Shown here: piece by piece, positions 8,129-16,745 of the stretch
Numbering within the stretch: the first letter of the stretch is position 1
Layout: every line of letters starts with the position of its first letter
Assembly (NCBI GenBank): GCA_018242625.1
Contig: JAFEBO010000003.1
Location: forward strand, 124,001 to 188,000
Source: Planctomycetota bacterium
GTDB taxonomy: Bacteria; Planctomycetota; Phycisphaerae; Phycisphaerales; UBA1924
Length of the DNA: 64,000 bases
Direction of reading: 5' to 3'
The notes under the pieces: model-generated
Told to the model about the DNA's origin: nothing
Seen by the model: only the letters and a program-made list of their open reading frames with translations
Databases searched by the model: none
Made by a program: the position numbers and the translations under genes

Positions 8129-9076
8129 TCAGGCAATGGTCCATCGCACCGCCGCGAGCGCGAGCACGCTGATGTACACCCACAGGATCACCGCAACTAG
8201 AAGCGGGCGAACGCCGACGCTGGCGAGTGCTTTTCGGTTCAGGCCGAGTCCGACCAGGAAGAGCGCCACGCACATGCCGTGACGGGACACGGCGGTGATC
8301 TGCGGGGTCCAATCGTGAATCGGCTTGAGGTATGTTCCGACGACGCTCGCCAGAACGAAGAGCACGATAAACCAGGGGACGGGCAATTTAGCCTTGTCGT
8401 TCGGTGCGCCGGAGGCGGATCGGAAGAACCATGCCGCCACGAGCGCCACGGGCACGATCCAGAGCGTGCGAGAAAGCTTGACGGCGGTGGCGACGTGCAG
8501 GGCTTCGTCGCCGTATTTGCTGGAGGCCCCAACGACGCTGGAAACATCGTGAATGGCAACGGCGCTCCACACGCCGAACTGGTGCTGCGTCAGGCCGAGC
8601 CAGTGGCCGATGGGCGGGAAGATCCAAAGTCCGACCGCGTTCAGAATGAACACGACGCCGATCGCGACCGACATGTGGGTGGAACTGGCGCGGATCGTCG
8701 ACCCGACGGCCGCGATGGCAGAGCCGCCGCAGATCGCTGTGCCGGAAGAGATCAGCGTCGCCAGTTTTTGATCGACGCGCATCCAGAGGGCGAGGACCGT
8801 GCCGAGCGCAAAGGTGGCGACGATGGTGCCGAAAGCAAAGCCCAGGCCGGTGATGCCCGCCGTCCAGAGCTCCTGAAGATTCATGCCCGCGCCGAGCAGA
8901 ACGACGCAGATCTGGATGAGCACGCGCGAGAGCTTTTTGATGAGTTCGCCGGTGGGCGCCAGGCCGATGAGCGCGATGACAATGCCGAGCGCCAGCGAAT
9001 ACTCGGGTCGCATGAGCGGTGTGGCGCAGAAAGCCGCGGCGATCGCGGCGAGCCCCCAACGCGCGGTGTTGGGCAT
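8129..9076 (-). CDS. YeiH/UPF0324-type putative sulfate exporter family protein
   Basis: A 315-residue inner-membrane protein with about ten hydrophobic segments, matching the UPF0324 (YeiH) family. Recognisable family runs are LIQICVVLLGAGMNL, ISSGTAICGGSAIAAVGS, VWSAVAIHDVSSVVGASS and a C-terminal MCVALFLVGLGLN. Members are annotated as putative sulfate exporters, but evidence for the substrate is thin. The start is uncertain: ATG 9076 gives a normal N-terminus, while ATG 9157 would give 342 residues and overlap the divergent aminotransferase start codon by two bases. Confidence 0.8.
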   Translation of the reverse strand: MPNTARWGLAAIAAAFCATPLMRPEYSLALGIVIALIGLAPTGELIKKLSRVLIQICVVLLGAGMNLQELWTAGITGLGFAFGTIVATFALGTVLALWMRVDQKLATLISSGTAICGGSAIAAVGSTIRASSTHMSVAIGVVFILNAVGLWIFPPIGHWLGLTQHQFGVWSAVAIHDVSSVVGASSKYGDEALHVATAVKLSRTLWIVPVALVAAWFFRSASGAPNDKAKLPVPWFIVLFVLASVVGTYLKPIHDWTPQITAVSRHGMCVALFLVGLGLNRKALASVGVRPLLVAVILWVYISVLALAAVRWTIA

Positions 9077-9155
9077 GCCGGTCGGGGCGCTGGGAACGGA
9101 TGATGGCGAGGCCGGGCTGCTGATGGGGCGATGGTACCCGCTCCAACAATGCTGC

Positions 9156-10442
9156 ATGAGCCACACCACAGCAGCGTTGCCCGCGCCATCCTCCTTTGCG
9201 ACCCGCTGGACGCTCGATCCAACCGTGGTCTTTCTGAACCACGGCTCTTTCGGCGGGTGCCCGCGCGAAGTCCTGGCCGAGCAGACCCGGATCCGGGCGC
9301 AGATGGAGAGTGAGCCGGTACGGTTCTTTGTTGAGGAATTGCAGGACCTGATGGATCGGGCACGCGACGCGGTCGCCGGATTCGTGGACTGCGACTGGGA
9401 CTGTCTCGCCTTCCTGCCCAACGCCACCACCGGCGTCGCGGTCGCTCTTGAATCGGTCGGACTTCAGCCGGGCGACGAGATCCTGGTCAACGATCATGAG
9501 TACGCGGCCTGCCTGAACAACGCGCGCCGGATCGCGCAGCAGACCGGGGCGAAGGTCGTTTCGGTGCGGCTCCCGTGGCCCGTGCCGAGCGAGCAGTCGG
9601 TGGTCGATGCAGTCCTGGCGGGGGTGACCTCACGCACACGCGTGGCGCTGATCAGCCATGTGACAAGTCCGAGCGGGCTGGTCCTGCCGGTCGAGAAACT
9701 TATTCCGGCGCTGCGCAGCAAGGGCATTGTCACGCTCATCGACGGCGCCCACGCGCCCGGAATGATCGACGGACTTTCGATGCGCCGTCTCGACCCGGAC
9801 TATTACACCGCCAACTGCCACAAGTGGATCTGCTCCCCCAAGGGTTCGGCGTTCCTGTATGTGCGGCGTGATCGGCGTGAGTCTTGCCGCCCGCTGGTTC
9901 TGAGCAACAACGCCGAGCTGCCAAAGCCGGGGCGGGATCAGTATCTGACCGAGTTTGATTACATCGGGACGAGCGATTACTCCGCGATGCTCTCGATTCC
10001 CGTCGCGCTGGAGACGATGTCGTCGATGCTCTCCGGCGGATTCTCCGCGGTGATGCGTCACAATCGGACGCAGGTCTTGAACGCGAGGCGGATGATCACC
10101 GGGGCGCTGGGTATCGCGCCGGTCGCGCCCGAGAGCATGATCGGCTCGATCGCCTCGATCTTCATTCCCGCGCGCGGACCGAGCTACCCCGCTTCCACCC
10201 GTCCAGCATCGCGTCGATACGGCGACACGATCCAGGAGCGGCTGATCGATCGCTGGCGGATCCAGGTTCCGATCATGAGCGTGCCGGGCACGCCGCAGCG
10301 CGTCCTTCGGATCAGCTCGCACCTGCACAATTCACCCGCCCAGTACGAATATTTGTTGACTGCTCTGCGGCAGGAACTGGCCGCAGAGAATGAGAACCTC
10401 GCGGGACGGCTCTCCGGCAGGAGCGAGCAGAGTTTGCGCTGA
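9156..10442 (+). CDS. class V aminotransferase (isopenicillin-N-epimerase-like)
   Basis: A 428-residue PLP-dependent enzyme of the class V family (cysteine desulfurase / isopenicillin N epimerase branch). Signature features are FLNHGSFGGCP near the N-terminus, NATTGVAVAL, the PLP-binding aspartate in LIDGAHAPGM, and the Schiff-base lysine Lys223 in NCHKWICSPKG. GTSDYSAML and the C-terminal small domain complete the fold. Members act on diverse substrates (epimerisation, lyase or transaminase chemistry), so the reaction here is not predictable. ATG 9156 begins a few residues before the conserved fold; a much longer in-frame reading upstream lies on the antisense of the YeiH gene and is rejected. 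Confidence 0.85.
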   Translation: MSHTTAALPAPSSFATRWTLDPTVVFLNHGSFGGCPREVLAEQTRIRAQMESEPVRFFVEELQDLMDRARDAVAGFVDCDWDCLAFLPNATTGVAVALESVGLQPGDEILVNDHEYAACLNNARRIAQQTGAKVVSVRLPWPVPSEQSVVDAVLAGVTSRTRVALISHVTSPSGLVLPVEKLIPALRSKGIVTLIDGAHAPGMIDGLSMRRLDPDYYTANCHKWICSPKGSAFLYVRRDRRESCRPLVLSNNAELPKPGRDQYLTEFDYIGTSDYSAMLSIPVALETMSSMLSGGFSAVMRHNRTQVLNARRMITGALGIAPVAPESMIGSIASIFIPARGPSYPASTRPASRRYGDTIQERLIDRWRIQVPIMSVPGTPQRVLRISSHLHNSPAQYEYLLTALRQELAAENENLAGRLSGRSEQSLR

Positions 10443-10514
10443 AAAAGCCGCGCAAGGGTCCGGAGACTCCGGGCACGAGCCCCCGATGGGTTGACGGTCG
10501 GATACGCTCTCATC

Positions 10515-12599
10515 GTGGCCCAGGCGAAACAAACCACACCGGACGGCACAGGACTGATCGATCGCGATCCCTGGCTCGGCCCGTTTCGAGAGAAGCTGCG
10601 CCAGCGCTTCCAGCAGTACGAGCGCGTGAAGACACGCCTGCTGCAGGCGGGTGAGTCCTCCGATTTGCCCGCGCGCTCGCTCGCCTCGTTCGCGAACGGA
10701 CACAAGTACTTCGGCTTCAACCGCGGCGGTTCGAACGGCGCGAACGGGATCTGGTATCGCGAGTGGGCCCCGGGGGCCGAGCGGCTGTCGCTCATCGGCG
10801 ATTTCAATCAGTGGAATCGCGAGGCGACCCCCCTGCAGCGCGATCAGTTCGGCGTCTGGAGTGTCTTTCTTCCCGATCGGCCAACGGGGCCGGCGCTTGC
10901 TCACGACGAGCGCGTGAAAGTCCACGTGCGGTCCGCGGCGGGCGCGAGCGACCGCATCCCCGCGTACATCCGGCGCGTGACCTTTGATGAGCACGGGGCC
11001 AACGCCACCGGCCGCTACTGGGAAACCGACGGCCATACCTGGAAGCACCCGCGACCGGTTGCGATTTCCGGGGTTCGCACGGCGCGTCCGCGGATTTACG
11101 AGTCGCACGCGGGGATGGCGCAGGAGGCGGAGAAGATTGGATCGTTCGCGGAGTTTCGCGAATTGATCCTGCCGCGGATCGCGAAGGCCGGGTACAACGC
11201 CGTGCAGCTGATGGCGGTGCAGGAGCATCCGTATTACGGCTCCTTCGGCTATCACGTGAGCAGTTTCTTCGCGGTCTCCTCGCGCTTTGGGACACCGGAC
11301 GATTTCAAGCACCTGGTTGATGCGGCGCACGGTCTGGGCCTCTCGGTCTACCTGGACCTCGTGCACAGCCACGCGGTGAAGAACACTATCGAGGGGCTGA
11401 ATCTCTTCGACGGCACCGACTACCAGTATTTTCATACGGGGCCTTTGGGGCTGCACCCGGCGTGGGATTCGATACTCTTTGACTACAGCAAGTGGGAAGT
11501 GCTGCGGTTCCTGCTCAGCAACGTGCGCTACTGGCTCGAAGAATTCAACATCGACGGGTTCCGCTTCGACGGCGTGACCAGCATGATCTATCGCGATCAC
11601 GGGCTGGGCAAGGCGTTCACTTCCTACGACGACTACTTCGGCGCCAACGTCGACGATGATGCGGTGACGTATCTCAAGCTCGCGAACGATGTCGCCCACG
11701 AAGTGCTTCCGTCTGTCGTCACGATCGCGGAGGATGTCTCGGGCATGGCGGGCATGGCTCGCCCCACGAGCGAGGGAGGCCTGGGCTTTGACTTCCGCCT
11801 CGCGATGGGAATCCCCGACTACTGGATCAAGATTCTCAAAGAACGCCGCGACGAAGACTGGCACATGGGTGAGCTGTTCCACACGCTGACCAACCGGCGC
11901 GCCCACGAAAATCACATCGCCTACGCGGAGAGCCACGACCAGGCGCTCGTTGGCGACAAGACGCTCGCGTTCCGGCTCATGGACGCCGAGATGTACACGC
12001 ACATGAGCAAATCGACGCCGAGCCTGGTCATCGACCGCGGCATCGCGCTCCACAAGCTCATCCGGCTGCTGACGTTTTTCCTGGGCGGCGAGGGCTGGCT
12101 GAGCTTCATGGGCAACGAGTTTGGCCACCCGGAATGGATCGACTTCCCGCGCGAGGGTAACAATTTTTCGTGCAAATATGCGCGGCGGCAATGGTCGCTC
12201 GCGGACAATCCGCTGCTGCGTTACGGCGATCTGGCCGCGTTCGATCGGGCGCTCATGAAGCTGGATGATCGTTTCGGGATTCTCGCAGCACCACCGGCAC
12301 GAGCGATGCAGGTGGATGAACTCGGCAAGTGCCTCGTCTTCGAGCGCGCGGGACTTGTGGTCGCCGCGAACCTGAATCCGGAATATTCGCGCACGGATTG
12401 GCGCGTGGGCGTGCCTCCATCGATGCCCAATCGCGTGCCGTTCACGGCGATCTTGAACACCGACGACACGGCCTTCGGCGGACACGGGCTGGTCCAGAAG
12501 ATGTTCTACCCGGGTCAGCCGGTTTCGTGGGACGGCTTCCAGCAGAGCGTGCAGATCTACGTGCCGGCGCGCACGGCACAGGTGATCTTGCCCTCCTGA
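10515..12599 (+). CDS. glgB: 1,4-alpha-glucan branching enzyme, GH13_8-like
   Basis: A 694-residue glycogen branching enzyme that forms alpha-1,6 branches by transferring glucan segments. An N-terminal helical region and CBM48-like module (WYREWAPGAERLSLIGDFNQ) precede the GH13 barrel. The catalytic set is intact: nucleophile Asp352 in GFRFDGVTSM, acid/base Glu406 in IAEDVSG, and the Asp475 transition-state stabiliser in AESHDQAL. The motifs YGSFGYHVSSFFA and TEYF-type NLFDGTDYQYFH resemble the eukaryote-type branch (subfamily 8) more than classical bacterial GlgB. GTG 10515 is taken as start; TTG 10491 is also possible. No other glycogen gene is adjacent. Confidence 0.9.
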   Translation: MAQAKQTTPDGTGLIDRDPWLGPFREKLRQRFQQYERVKTRLLQAGESSDLPARSLASFANGHKYFGFNRGGSNGANGIWYREWAPGAERLSLIGDFNQWNREATPLQRDQFGVWSVFLPDRPTGPALAHDERVKVHVRSAAGASDRIPAYIRRVTFDEHGANATGRYWETDGHTWKHPRPVAISGVRTARPRIYESHAGMAQEAEKIGSFAEFRELILPRIAKAGYNAVQLMAVQEHPYYGSFGYHVSSFFAVSSRFGTPDDFKHLVDAAHGLGLSVYLDLVHSHAVKNTIEGLNLFDGTDYQYFHTGPLGLHPAWDSILFDYSKWEVLRFLLSNVRYWLEEFNIDGFRFDGVTSMIYRDHGLGKAFTSYDDYFGANVDDDAVTYLKLANDVAHEVLPSVVTIAEDVSGMAGMARPTSEGGLGFDFRLAMGIPDYWIKILKERRDEDWHMGELFHTLTNRRAHENHIAYAESHDQALVGDKTLAFRLMDAEMYTHMSKSTPSLVIDRGIALHKLIRLLTFFLGGEGWLSFMGNEFGHPEWIDFPREGNNFSCKYARRQWSLADNPLLRYGDLAAFDRALMKLDDRFGILAAPPARAMQVDELGKCLVFERAGLVVAANLNPEYSRTDWRVGVPPSMPNRVPFTAILNTDDTAFGGHGLVQKMFYPGQPVSWDGFQQSVQIYVPARTAQVILPS

Positions 12600-12624
12600 T
12601 CGATTGCCCATCGCTCGCGGCGAT

Positions 12625-13833
12625 CTACAGCCGGATCAAGGTCGAAAGCACCGCGACAATCGCCAGCAAAGTGCCGAGCAGGCCGAACGCCATCGCGAGG
12701 CCCGACCACTGCGCCACAAGGCCGATGAGAGGCGGGCCCGTCAGGCTCCCCGCATACCCCAGCGTCGTCATCGCCGGGAGCGCAAGGTGCGCCGGCATGG
12801 CGGTCTGGCGGCCCGCGGCAGAGAACATCACCGGCACGGCGTTGGATGCTCCAATGCCCACCAGCGCAAATCCGCAAATCGCCGGGATCGGCCACGGTGC
12901 GGTCGCGGCGAGCGTGAAGCCCGCCGCGGCGCACAACCCGCCGAGAAAGACGATGGTGTTCGGGCCCAACGCGTGCACGACGCGGTCGCCGAGCAGGCGG
13001 CAGACCGTCATCGCCGTGGCAAACACGATAAACCCGATGCCCGCGTGAGCCACATCCATGCCTCGCGACTTGTTGAGGAACACCGCGCTCCATTCCATGA
13101 CCGAGCCCTCAGCCAGAAAGAGCACGCAGCACAAGCAGCCGAGCAGAATAACGCGGCCATGCGGCCAGGCGAAAGCCGGCCCGCTGCTCTCCGAGCCCCG
13201 CGGCAAAAGCGAACCGAAGCACGCCGCAAGCATGCATGCCGAAAGGCATGTGACCGAGCACGCCGCGAGAACCAGCGGCGCTCCCGCGCTGATGAGCACG
13301 CTCACAAGCCCCGCCCCGACGATGCCGCCGACGCTCCAAAGCCCATGAAAACCCGACATGAGCGCCCGGCCTGTCGAGCGTTCGACCAAAACCGCTTGGA
13401 TGTTCATGGCCACATCGAGCGCGCCGAGACTGGCGCCGAAGAAGAAGAGGCCTGCCGCGAGCAGTTCCAGCCGATGCGTGGCGACAAGCAAAGGCAGCAG
13501 CACGCACGCGACGCCCAGGGTGAGCGCAATCACCCGGCGGCACCCCCACTCCCCCGTCAACGCCCCGGCCACCGGCATCGCGAAGATCGAGCCAAGCCCC
13601 ATGCAGAGGAGCACGAGTCCCAGCTTGCCATCCCCCAGTTGAAAATGGTCCTTCACAAACGGGATCAGCGGCGCCCACGCCGCGACGCAGACGCCGGAAA
13701 GGAAGAACACAATACGGGTTGCCGCCGCAGCCGAGAGATGCAAACGGGATGAAGACGACTCAGGCACCGGCAACAGTAATGAGCCGCACCGGCTGAGGCT
13801 TGCTGCCGCGGCTCGCCGGGCGATGGCAGGCAT
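12625..13833 (-). CDS. MFS transporter
   Basis: A 402-residue major facilitator superfamily protein with 12 hydrophobic segments. It resembles the YbjJ/FucP-like branch (FLSGVCVAAWAPLIPFVKDH at TM1, AMNIQAVLVERSTGRALMSG between TM4 and TM5, FHGLWSVGGIVGAG, and MEWSAVFL in TM7). The substrate is unknown; sugars or drugs are both possible. ATG 13833 is chosen because upstream readings run into the tmRNA gene. It converges on the branching enzyme with 25 bases between stops. Confidence 0.85.
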   Translation of the reverse strand: MPAIARRAAAASLSRCGSLLLPVPESSSSRLHLSAAAATRIVFFLSGVCVAAWAPLIPFVKDHFQLGDGKLGLVLLCMGLGSIFAMPVAGALTGEWGCRRVIALTLGVACVLLPLLVATHRLELLAAGLFFFGASLGALDVAMNIQAVLVERSTGRALMSGFHGLWSVGGIVGAGLVSVLISAGAPLVLAACSVTCLSACMLAACFGSLLPRGSESSGPAFAWPHGRVILLGCLCCVLFLAEGSVMEWSAVFLNKSRGMDVAHAGIGFIVFATAMTVCRLLGDRVVHALGPNTIVFLGGLCAAAGFTLAATAPWPIPAICGFALVGIGASNAVPVMFSAAGRQTAMPAHLALPAMTTLGYAGSLTGPPLIGLVAQWSGLAMAFGLLGTLLAIVAVLSTLIRL

Positions 13834-13878
13834 CGCACGGAATCCGAACCAACTCGAACGCTTCAGCGTCGGCGCTCG

Positions 13879-13884
13879 TACAAT
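13879..13884 (+). promoter_or_regulatory. candidate -10 box for tmRNA
   Basis: TACAAT lies 20 bases before the tmRNA 5' end, a plausible position for a short precursor. A convincing -35 box is not visible. Confidence 0.35.
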
Positions 13885-13903
13885 CCCGTGTTCTTTGACA
13901 ACC

Positions 13904-14249
13904 GGGGCCGATCGGTTTCGACCGTGCATGATCCGTTGGTCGTGGCGCGTCCAGGAGCATGCTGGCCTGGTAAAAAGCATGTAAAAAATTGATTGCTAAC
14001 AGCAATTACGCTCTCGCGGCCTAATTAGGCCTCGCATTCCCGCGTCAACGCCTGCTAGGCGCGCGAATGAAAACAGCAGGCTGGCCCCGCCGCGGTGCAA
14101 CCGGGCGGCGGGGTGAGAAAACTCCGGGAGCTGGGCTTGCGGGGATGCTGCTGAGGCAGCCCCGCCTGCCGAGATCAATACATCAGCTACACGCGTAGAG
14201 GCGACCATCTGACTGTCACGGCACGGGGGTTCAATTCCCCCCGGCTCCA
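13904..14249 (+). ncRNA. ssrA: tmRNA (transfer-messenger RNA)
   Basis: A 346-base tmRNA for rescue of stalled ribosomes. The 5' end GGGGCCGATCGGTTTCGACCG is the standard tmRNA opening, and its first seven bases pair with CGGCTCC at 14242-14248, followed by discriminator A at 14249. The T arm GGGGG-TTCAATT-CCCCC is intact at 14225-14241. CCA is not encoded. The tag reading frame starts at the resume codon GCT (13995) after an A-rich stretch and reads ANSNYALAA before TAA at 14022-14024, so the degradation tag ends in the usual ALAA. The acidic residue common in tags (as in ANDENYALAA) is replaced by Ser. Pseudoknots were not folded. Confidence 0.95.
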
Positions 14250-14590
14250 TTCTTTGTTTGCGTTGCGTCCGGAACCGACCGAACGCGACGATTCACAAAT
14301 TCAACTCGCCTGCTCGCCCTGCGGGCCACGGCGCATCGGTTGCCGCGTTCCGGTCGCGGCGCTCCGGGTCTCGCCCGGCGCTTGCCGCTCGAATCGAGCA
14401 GTTCTTGGGCCGTCGAGCCCGCCACTTCGGCTCCAAATCCCGGGCTTTTGGGGTTTATTCGCACCACCGTCCGTCCGATTACGCGCACTGGCGGAAACAT
14501 GCCCGAATCCCACCATTCTCATGTTACAATTGCCGACTGGTACATCCGGTATTACCCGCCCCGCCGGCGGTGATGACCCAGGAGGAATCC
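14250..14590 (+). other. 341-base gap between tmRNA and the KamA operon
   Basis: No gene is supported here. The only signals are TACAAT at 14525-14530, which could be a -10 box about 60 bases before the operon start although no -35 fits it, and a strong ribosome binding site AGGAGG at 14580-14585. No riboswitch or hairpin with a T-run was seen. Confidence 0.4.
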
Positions 14591-16021
14591 ATGCCGTCAA
14601 CCCAGGAATACACGCAGTCGGATCGGGAAAGCCGGTTTCTGGCACGCGTGGTGGACGTTCAGTACAAGCGGGAGATCATCAACGGTCTGGCTCCGTTCTT
14701 TGATGAGCGGGCCCCCGAAGACATGGCCCACTTCTACAACGGGAACGAGCTGGTCCAGCTGAAGGGGCTCAAGGGCACGCCGCGCGATGTGGAAAAGCGC
14801 ATGCCCGTGAAAGTCACACGCCACTATTACGAGCTCGCGCGGCACAGCAAGCCCATGCAGCGGCTCGTCAAGGCAAGCCCCGACGAGACCGTAGACCTCG
14901 CCGGCTCGGAAGACCCCGGCCACCAGATGGACTACAGCCCGGTCGAGGGCATGCTCCACAAGTACGAGATGGGACTGCTCTACACGGTTTCGACGTGCTC
15001 CGCGCACTGCCGCTTCTGCTATCGCGAAGAACTGATCGCCCGAAAAGAAATCGAGCGCCAGGACGGAACCGTGGCCAAGAAAGGCCTGGCGGAAATCCCG
15101 GCCGTGACCGACTACGTCCGCGACTTTAACGCCAAGGTCGCCGCCAACGGCGGGCGGCATCCCGACTCCGGGCGCGAAAAGCTCCGCGAGATCTTGCTCT
15201 CGGGCGGCGATCCGATGGTCCTGAACAACTCCAAGCTCGCGGCGTGGATGGCCGCTCTTGCCGAAGCCGGGATCGAGTCGATCCGGATCGGCACCAAGGA
15301 GATGGCGTTCTATCCCAAGCGTTTCGACGAGACATTCCTCGCGATGCTCGATGCCTTCCACGAGACCTATCCGCAAGTCGGCGTGCACATCATGGTGCAC
15401 TTCGAGCACCCCGATGAGTTCCTGCTCAAAAACGCGCAGGGCGAATACGAGCAGGACGAGAGCGGGTTTTTCCGCTGGCACCCGGACACCGGCGCCGCCA
15501 TGCGCGGCCTGCTCTCCCGCGGCTGGATCACCGTCGAGAACCAGACGCCGATCATCCGCGATATCAACGACGATCCCGATGCGCTGCGGATTCTGCAGCG
15601 GGAGATCAAGCGCGTCGGCGCGGACAATCACTACTTCTTCTGCGGGCGCGACATCGTCGCCTACCGGGCGTTCAACGTCCCGATCGAACGGGCCTGGCAG
15701 ATCCTGAACGAATCGCAGAAGGGCCTTTCGGGCGTGGAAGCCCACGCGCGACTCTCGATCACGCACTACAAGGGCAAGACCGAAGTCGTGGCCGTGACCA
15801 ACGAGCCGATCCCAGGACTCGCCGGCGCCGAAAACGGCGTGCTGATCTTCAAGCTGCTCCGGAGCGTGGGCGATGCCTCGGATCGCTGCAAGGTGTGCAT
15901 CGTCGGCCGCAACCCCAAGGCGATCTGGTTCAACGACTACGAGGACCGCGTGCTGTTCGACGAAGCCGGTCTCTACGATTACTCCCGCGTGAAGAGCGCA
16001 ACGACTCTCGCGACGCACTAG
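14591..16021 (+). CDS. KamA-family radical SAM 2,3-aminomutase-like protein
   Basis: A 476-residue radical SAM enzyme of the lysine 2,3-aminomutase family, which moves an alpha-amino group to the beta carbon using a 4Fe-4S cluster, SAM and PLP. The cluster ligands are Cys136, Cys140 and Cys143 (CSAHCRFC), followed by LLSGGDPMVL and IRIGTKEMAFYPKRF. Lys396 in HYKGKTEV is the candidate PLP lysine. Asp354 (CGRD) aligns with one lysine-pocket aspartate of classical KAM, but the second (in the DAPGGGGK segment) seems absent, so the substrate may not be lysine. ATG 14591 follows AGGAGG by 5 bases. It heads a tight operon with a CoA-transferase and an aminotransferase. Confidence 0.85.
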   Translation: MPSTQEYTQSDRESRFLARVVDVQYKREIINGLAPFFDERAPEDMAHFYNGNELVQLKGLKGTPRDVEKRMPVKVTRHYYELARHSKPMQRLVKASPDETVDLAGSEDPGHQMDYSPVEGMLHKYEMGLLYTVSTCSAHCRFCYREELIARKEIERQDGTVAKKGLAEIPAVTDYVRDFNAKVAANGGRHPDSGREKLREILLSGGDPMVLNNSKLAAWMAALAEAGIESIRIGTKEMAFYPKRFDETFLAMLDAFHETYPQVGVHIMVHFEHPDEFLLKNAQGEYEQDESGFFRWHPDTGAAMRGLLSRGWITVENQTPIIRDINDDPDALRILQREIKRVGADNHYFFCGRDIVAYRAFNVPIERAWQILNESQKGLSGVEAHARLSITHYKGKTEVVAVTNEPIPGLAGAENGVLIFKLLRSVGDASDRCKVCIVGRNPKAIWFNDYEDRVLFDEAGLYDYSRVKSATTLATH

Positions 16022-16034
16022 GCAGCACTCCACG

Positions 16035-16745
16035 ATGATCGACAAGCGTGTTCAAGGACCATCGGAGGCCGTCGCGGACATTCACGACGGGGCGACGGTG
16101 ATGATCGGCGGCTTTGGTGAAGCCGGCAGCCCGATCGAGCTGATCCACGCCCTGATCGATCGGGGCTCCAAGGGGCTGACGGTCATCAGCAACAACACCG
16201 GCAGCGGCCAGGTCGGCCTCGCCGCCCTCCTCAAGGCCGAGCGGGTGGCCAAAGTGATCTGCTCGTTCCCCCGCACCGCCAATTCCACGGTTTTTCCGGA
16301 TCTCTACCGCCGCGGCAAGGTCGAACTGGAATTGGTCCCGCAGGGCACGCTCGCGGAGAGAATTCGCGCGGGCGGCGCAGGAATCCCCGCGTTCTTTACA
16401 CCCGCCGCCGTCGGCACGCCGCTGGCCGAGGGGAAGGAATCTCGAACCTTCGACGGCAAGGAATACCTGCTGGAGCGCTGGCTGCGTGCGGACTTCGCCC
16501 TGATCAAAGGACGCATCGCCGACACCCACGGCAACGTGATCTACCACAAGACGGCGCGCAACTTCGGACCGATCATGGCGATGGCGGCACGGGTCGCGAT
16601 CGTCCAGGTCCGATCTGTGGTTGCGCCCGGAGCGATCGATCCCGAGGTCGTCGTGACCCCGGGCATCTTCGTCGATCGGGTGGTGGAAGTGCGTGAACCC
16701 CGGCACGAATCGGAGCTGGTGGCGGCGGGGGCAACCTACCCATGA
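16035..16745 (+). CDS. 3-oxoacid/3-oxoadipate CoA-transferase, subunit A (PcaI-like)
   Basis: A 236-residue alpha subunit of a class I CoA-transferase. It activates a beta-keto acid by taking CoA from succinyl-CoA. The glycine-rich start of the fold, MIGGFGEAGSPIELIHALI, then VISNNTGSG, VICSFPRTANS and VVPQGTLAERI-type LVPQGTLAERI follow PcaI (3-oxoadipate CoA-transferase) closely, as does the ending ARNFGPIMAMAARVAIVQV. It starts 13 bases after the aminomutase and its stop overlaps the start of subunit B by 4 bases (ATGA), indicating translational coupling. Acetoacetate or another 3-oxoacid is an alternative substrate. Confidence 0.9.
   Translation: MIDKRVQGPSEAVADIHDGATVMIGGFGEAGSPIELIHALIDRGSKGLTVISNNTGSGQVGLAALLKAERVAKVICSFPRTANSTVFPDLYRRGKVELELVPQGTLAERIRAGGAGIPAFFTPAAVGTPLAEGKESRTFDGKEYLLERWLRADFALIKGRIADTHGNVIYHKTARNFGPIMAMAARVAIVQVRSVVAPGAIDPEVVVTPGIFVDRVVEVREPRHESELVAAGATYP

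Noticed and set aside
10332..12611. 759-residue open frame on the minus strand opposite the branching enzyme
   Set aside because: It is antisense to a gene with complete GH13 motifs and reads as Arg/His/Val-rich shadow sequence of GC-rich DNA.
13834..13980. N-terminal extension of the MFS transporter
   Set aside because: It would run into the tmRNA gene and adds no membrane segment.
14525..14530. TACAAT as a promoter -10 box for the KamA operon
   Set aside because: No acceptable -35 at 16-18 bases; kept only as a note in the gap entry.
14597..16045. 482-residue minus-strand frame opposite the KamA-like gene
   Set aside because: Antisense to a gene with a complete radical SAM motif; no recognisable domain.
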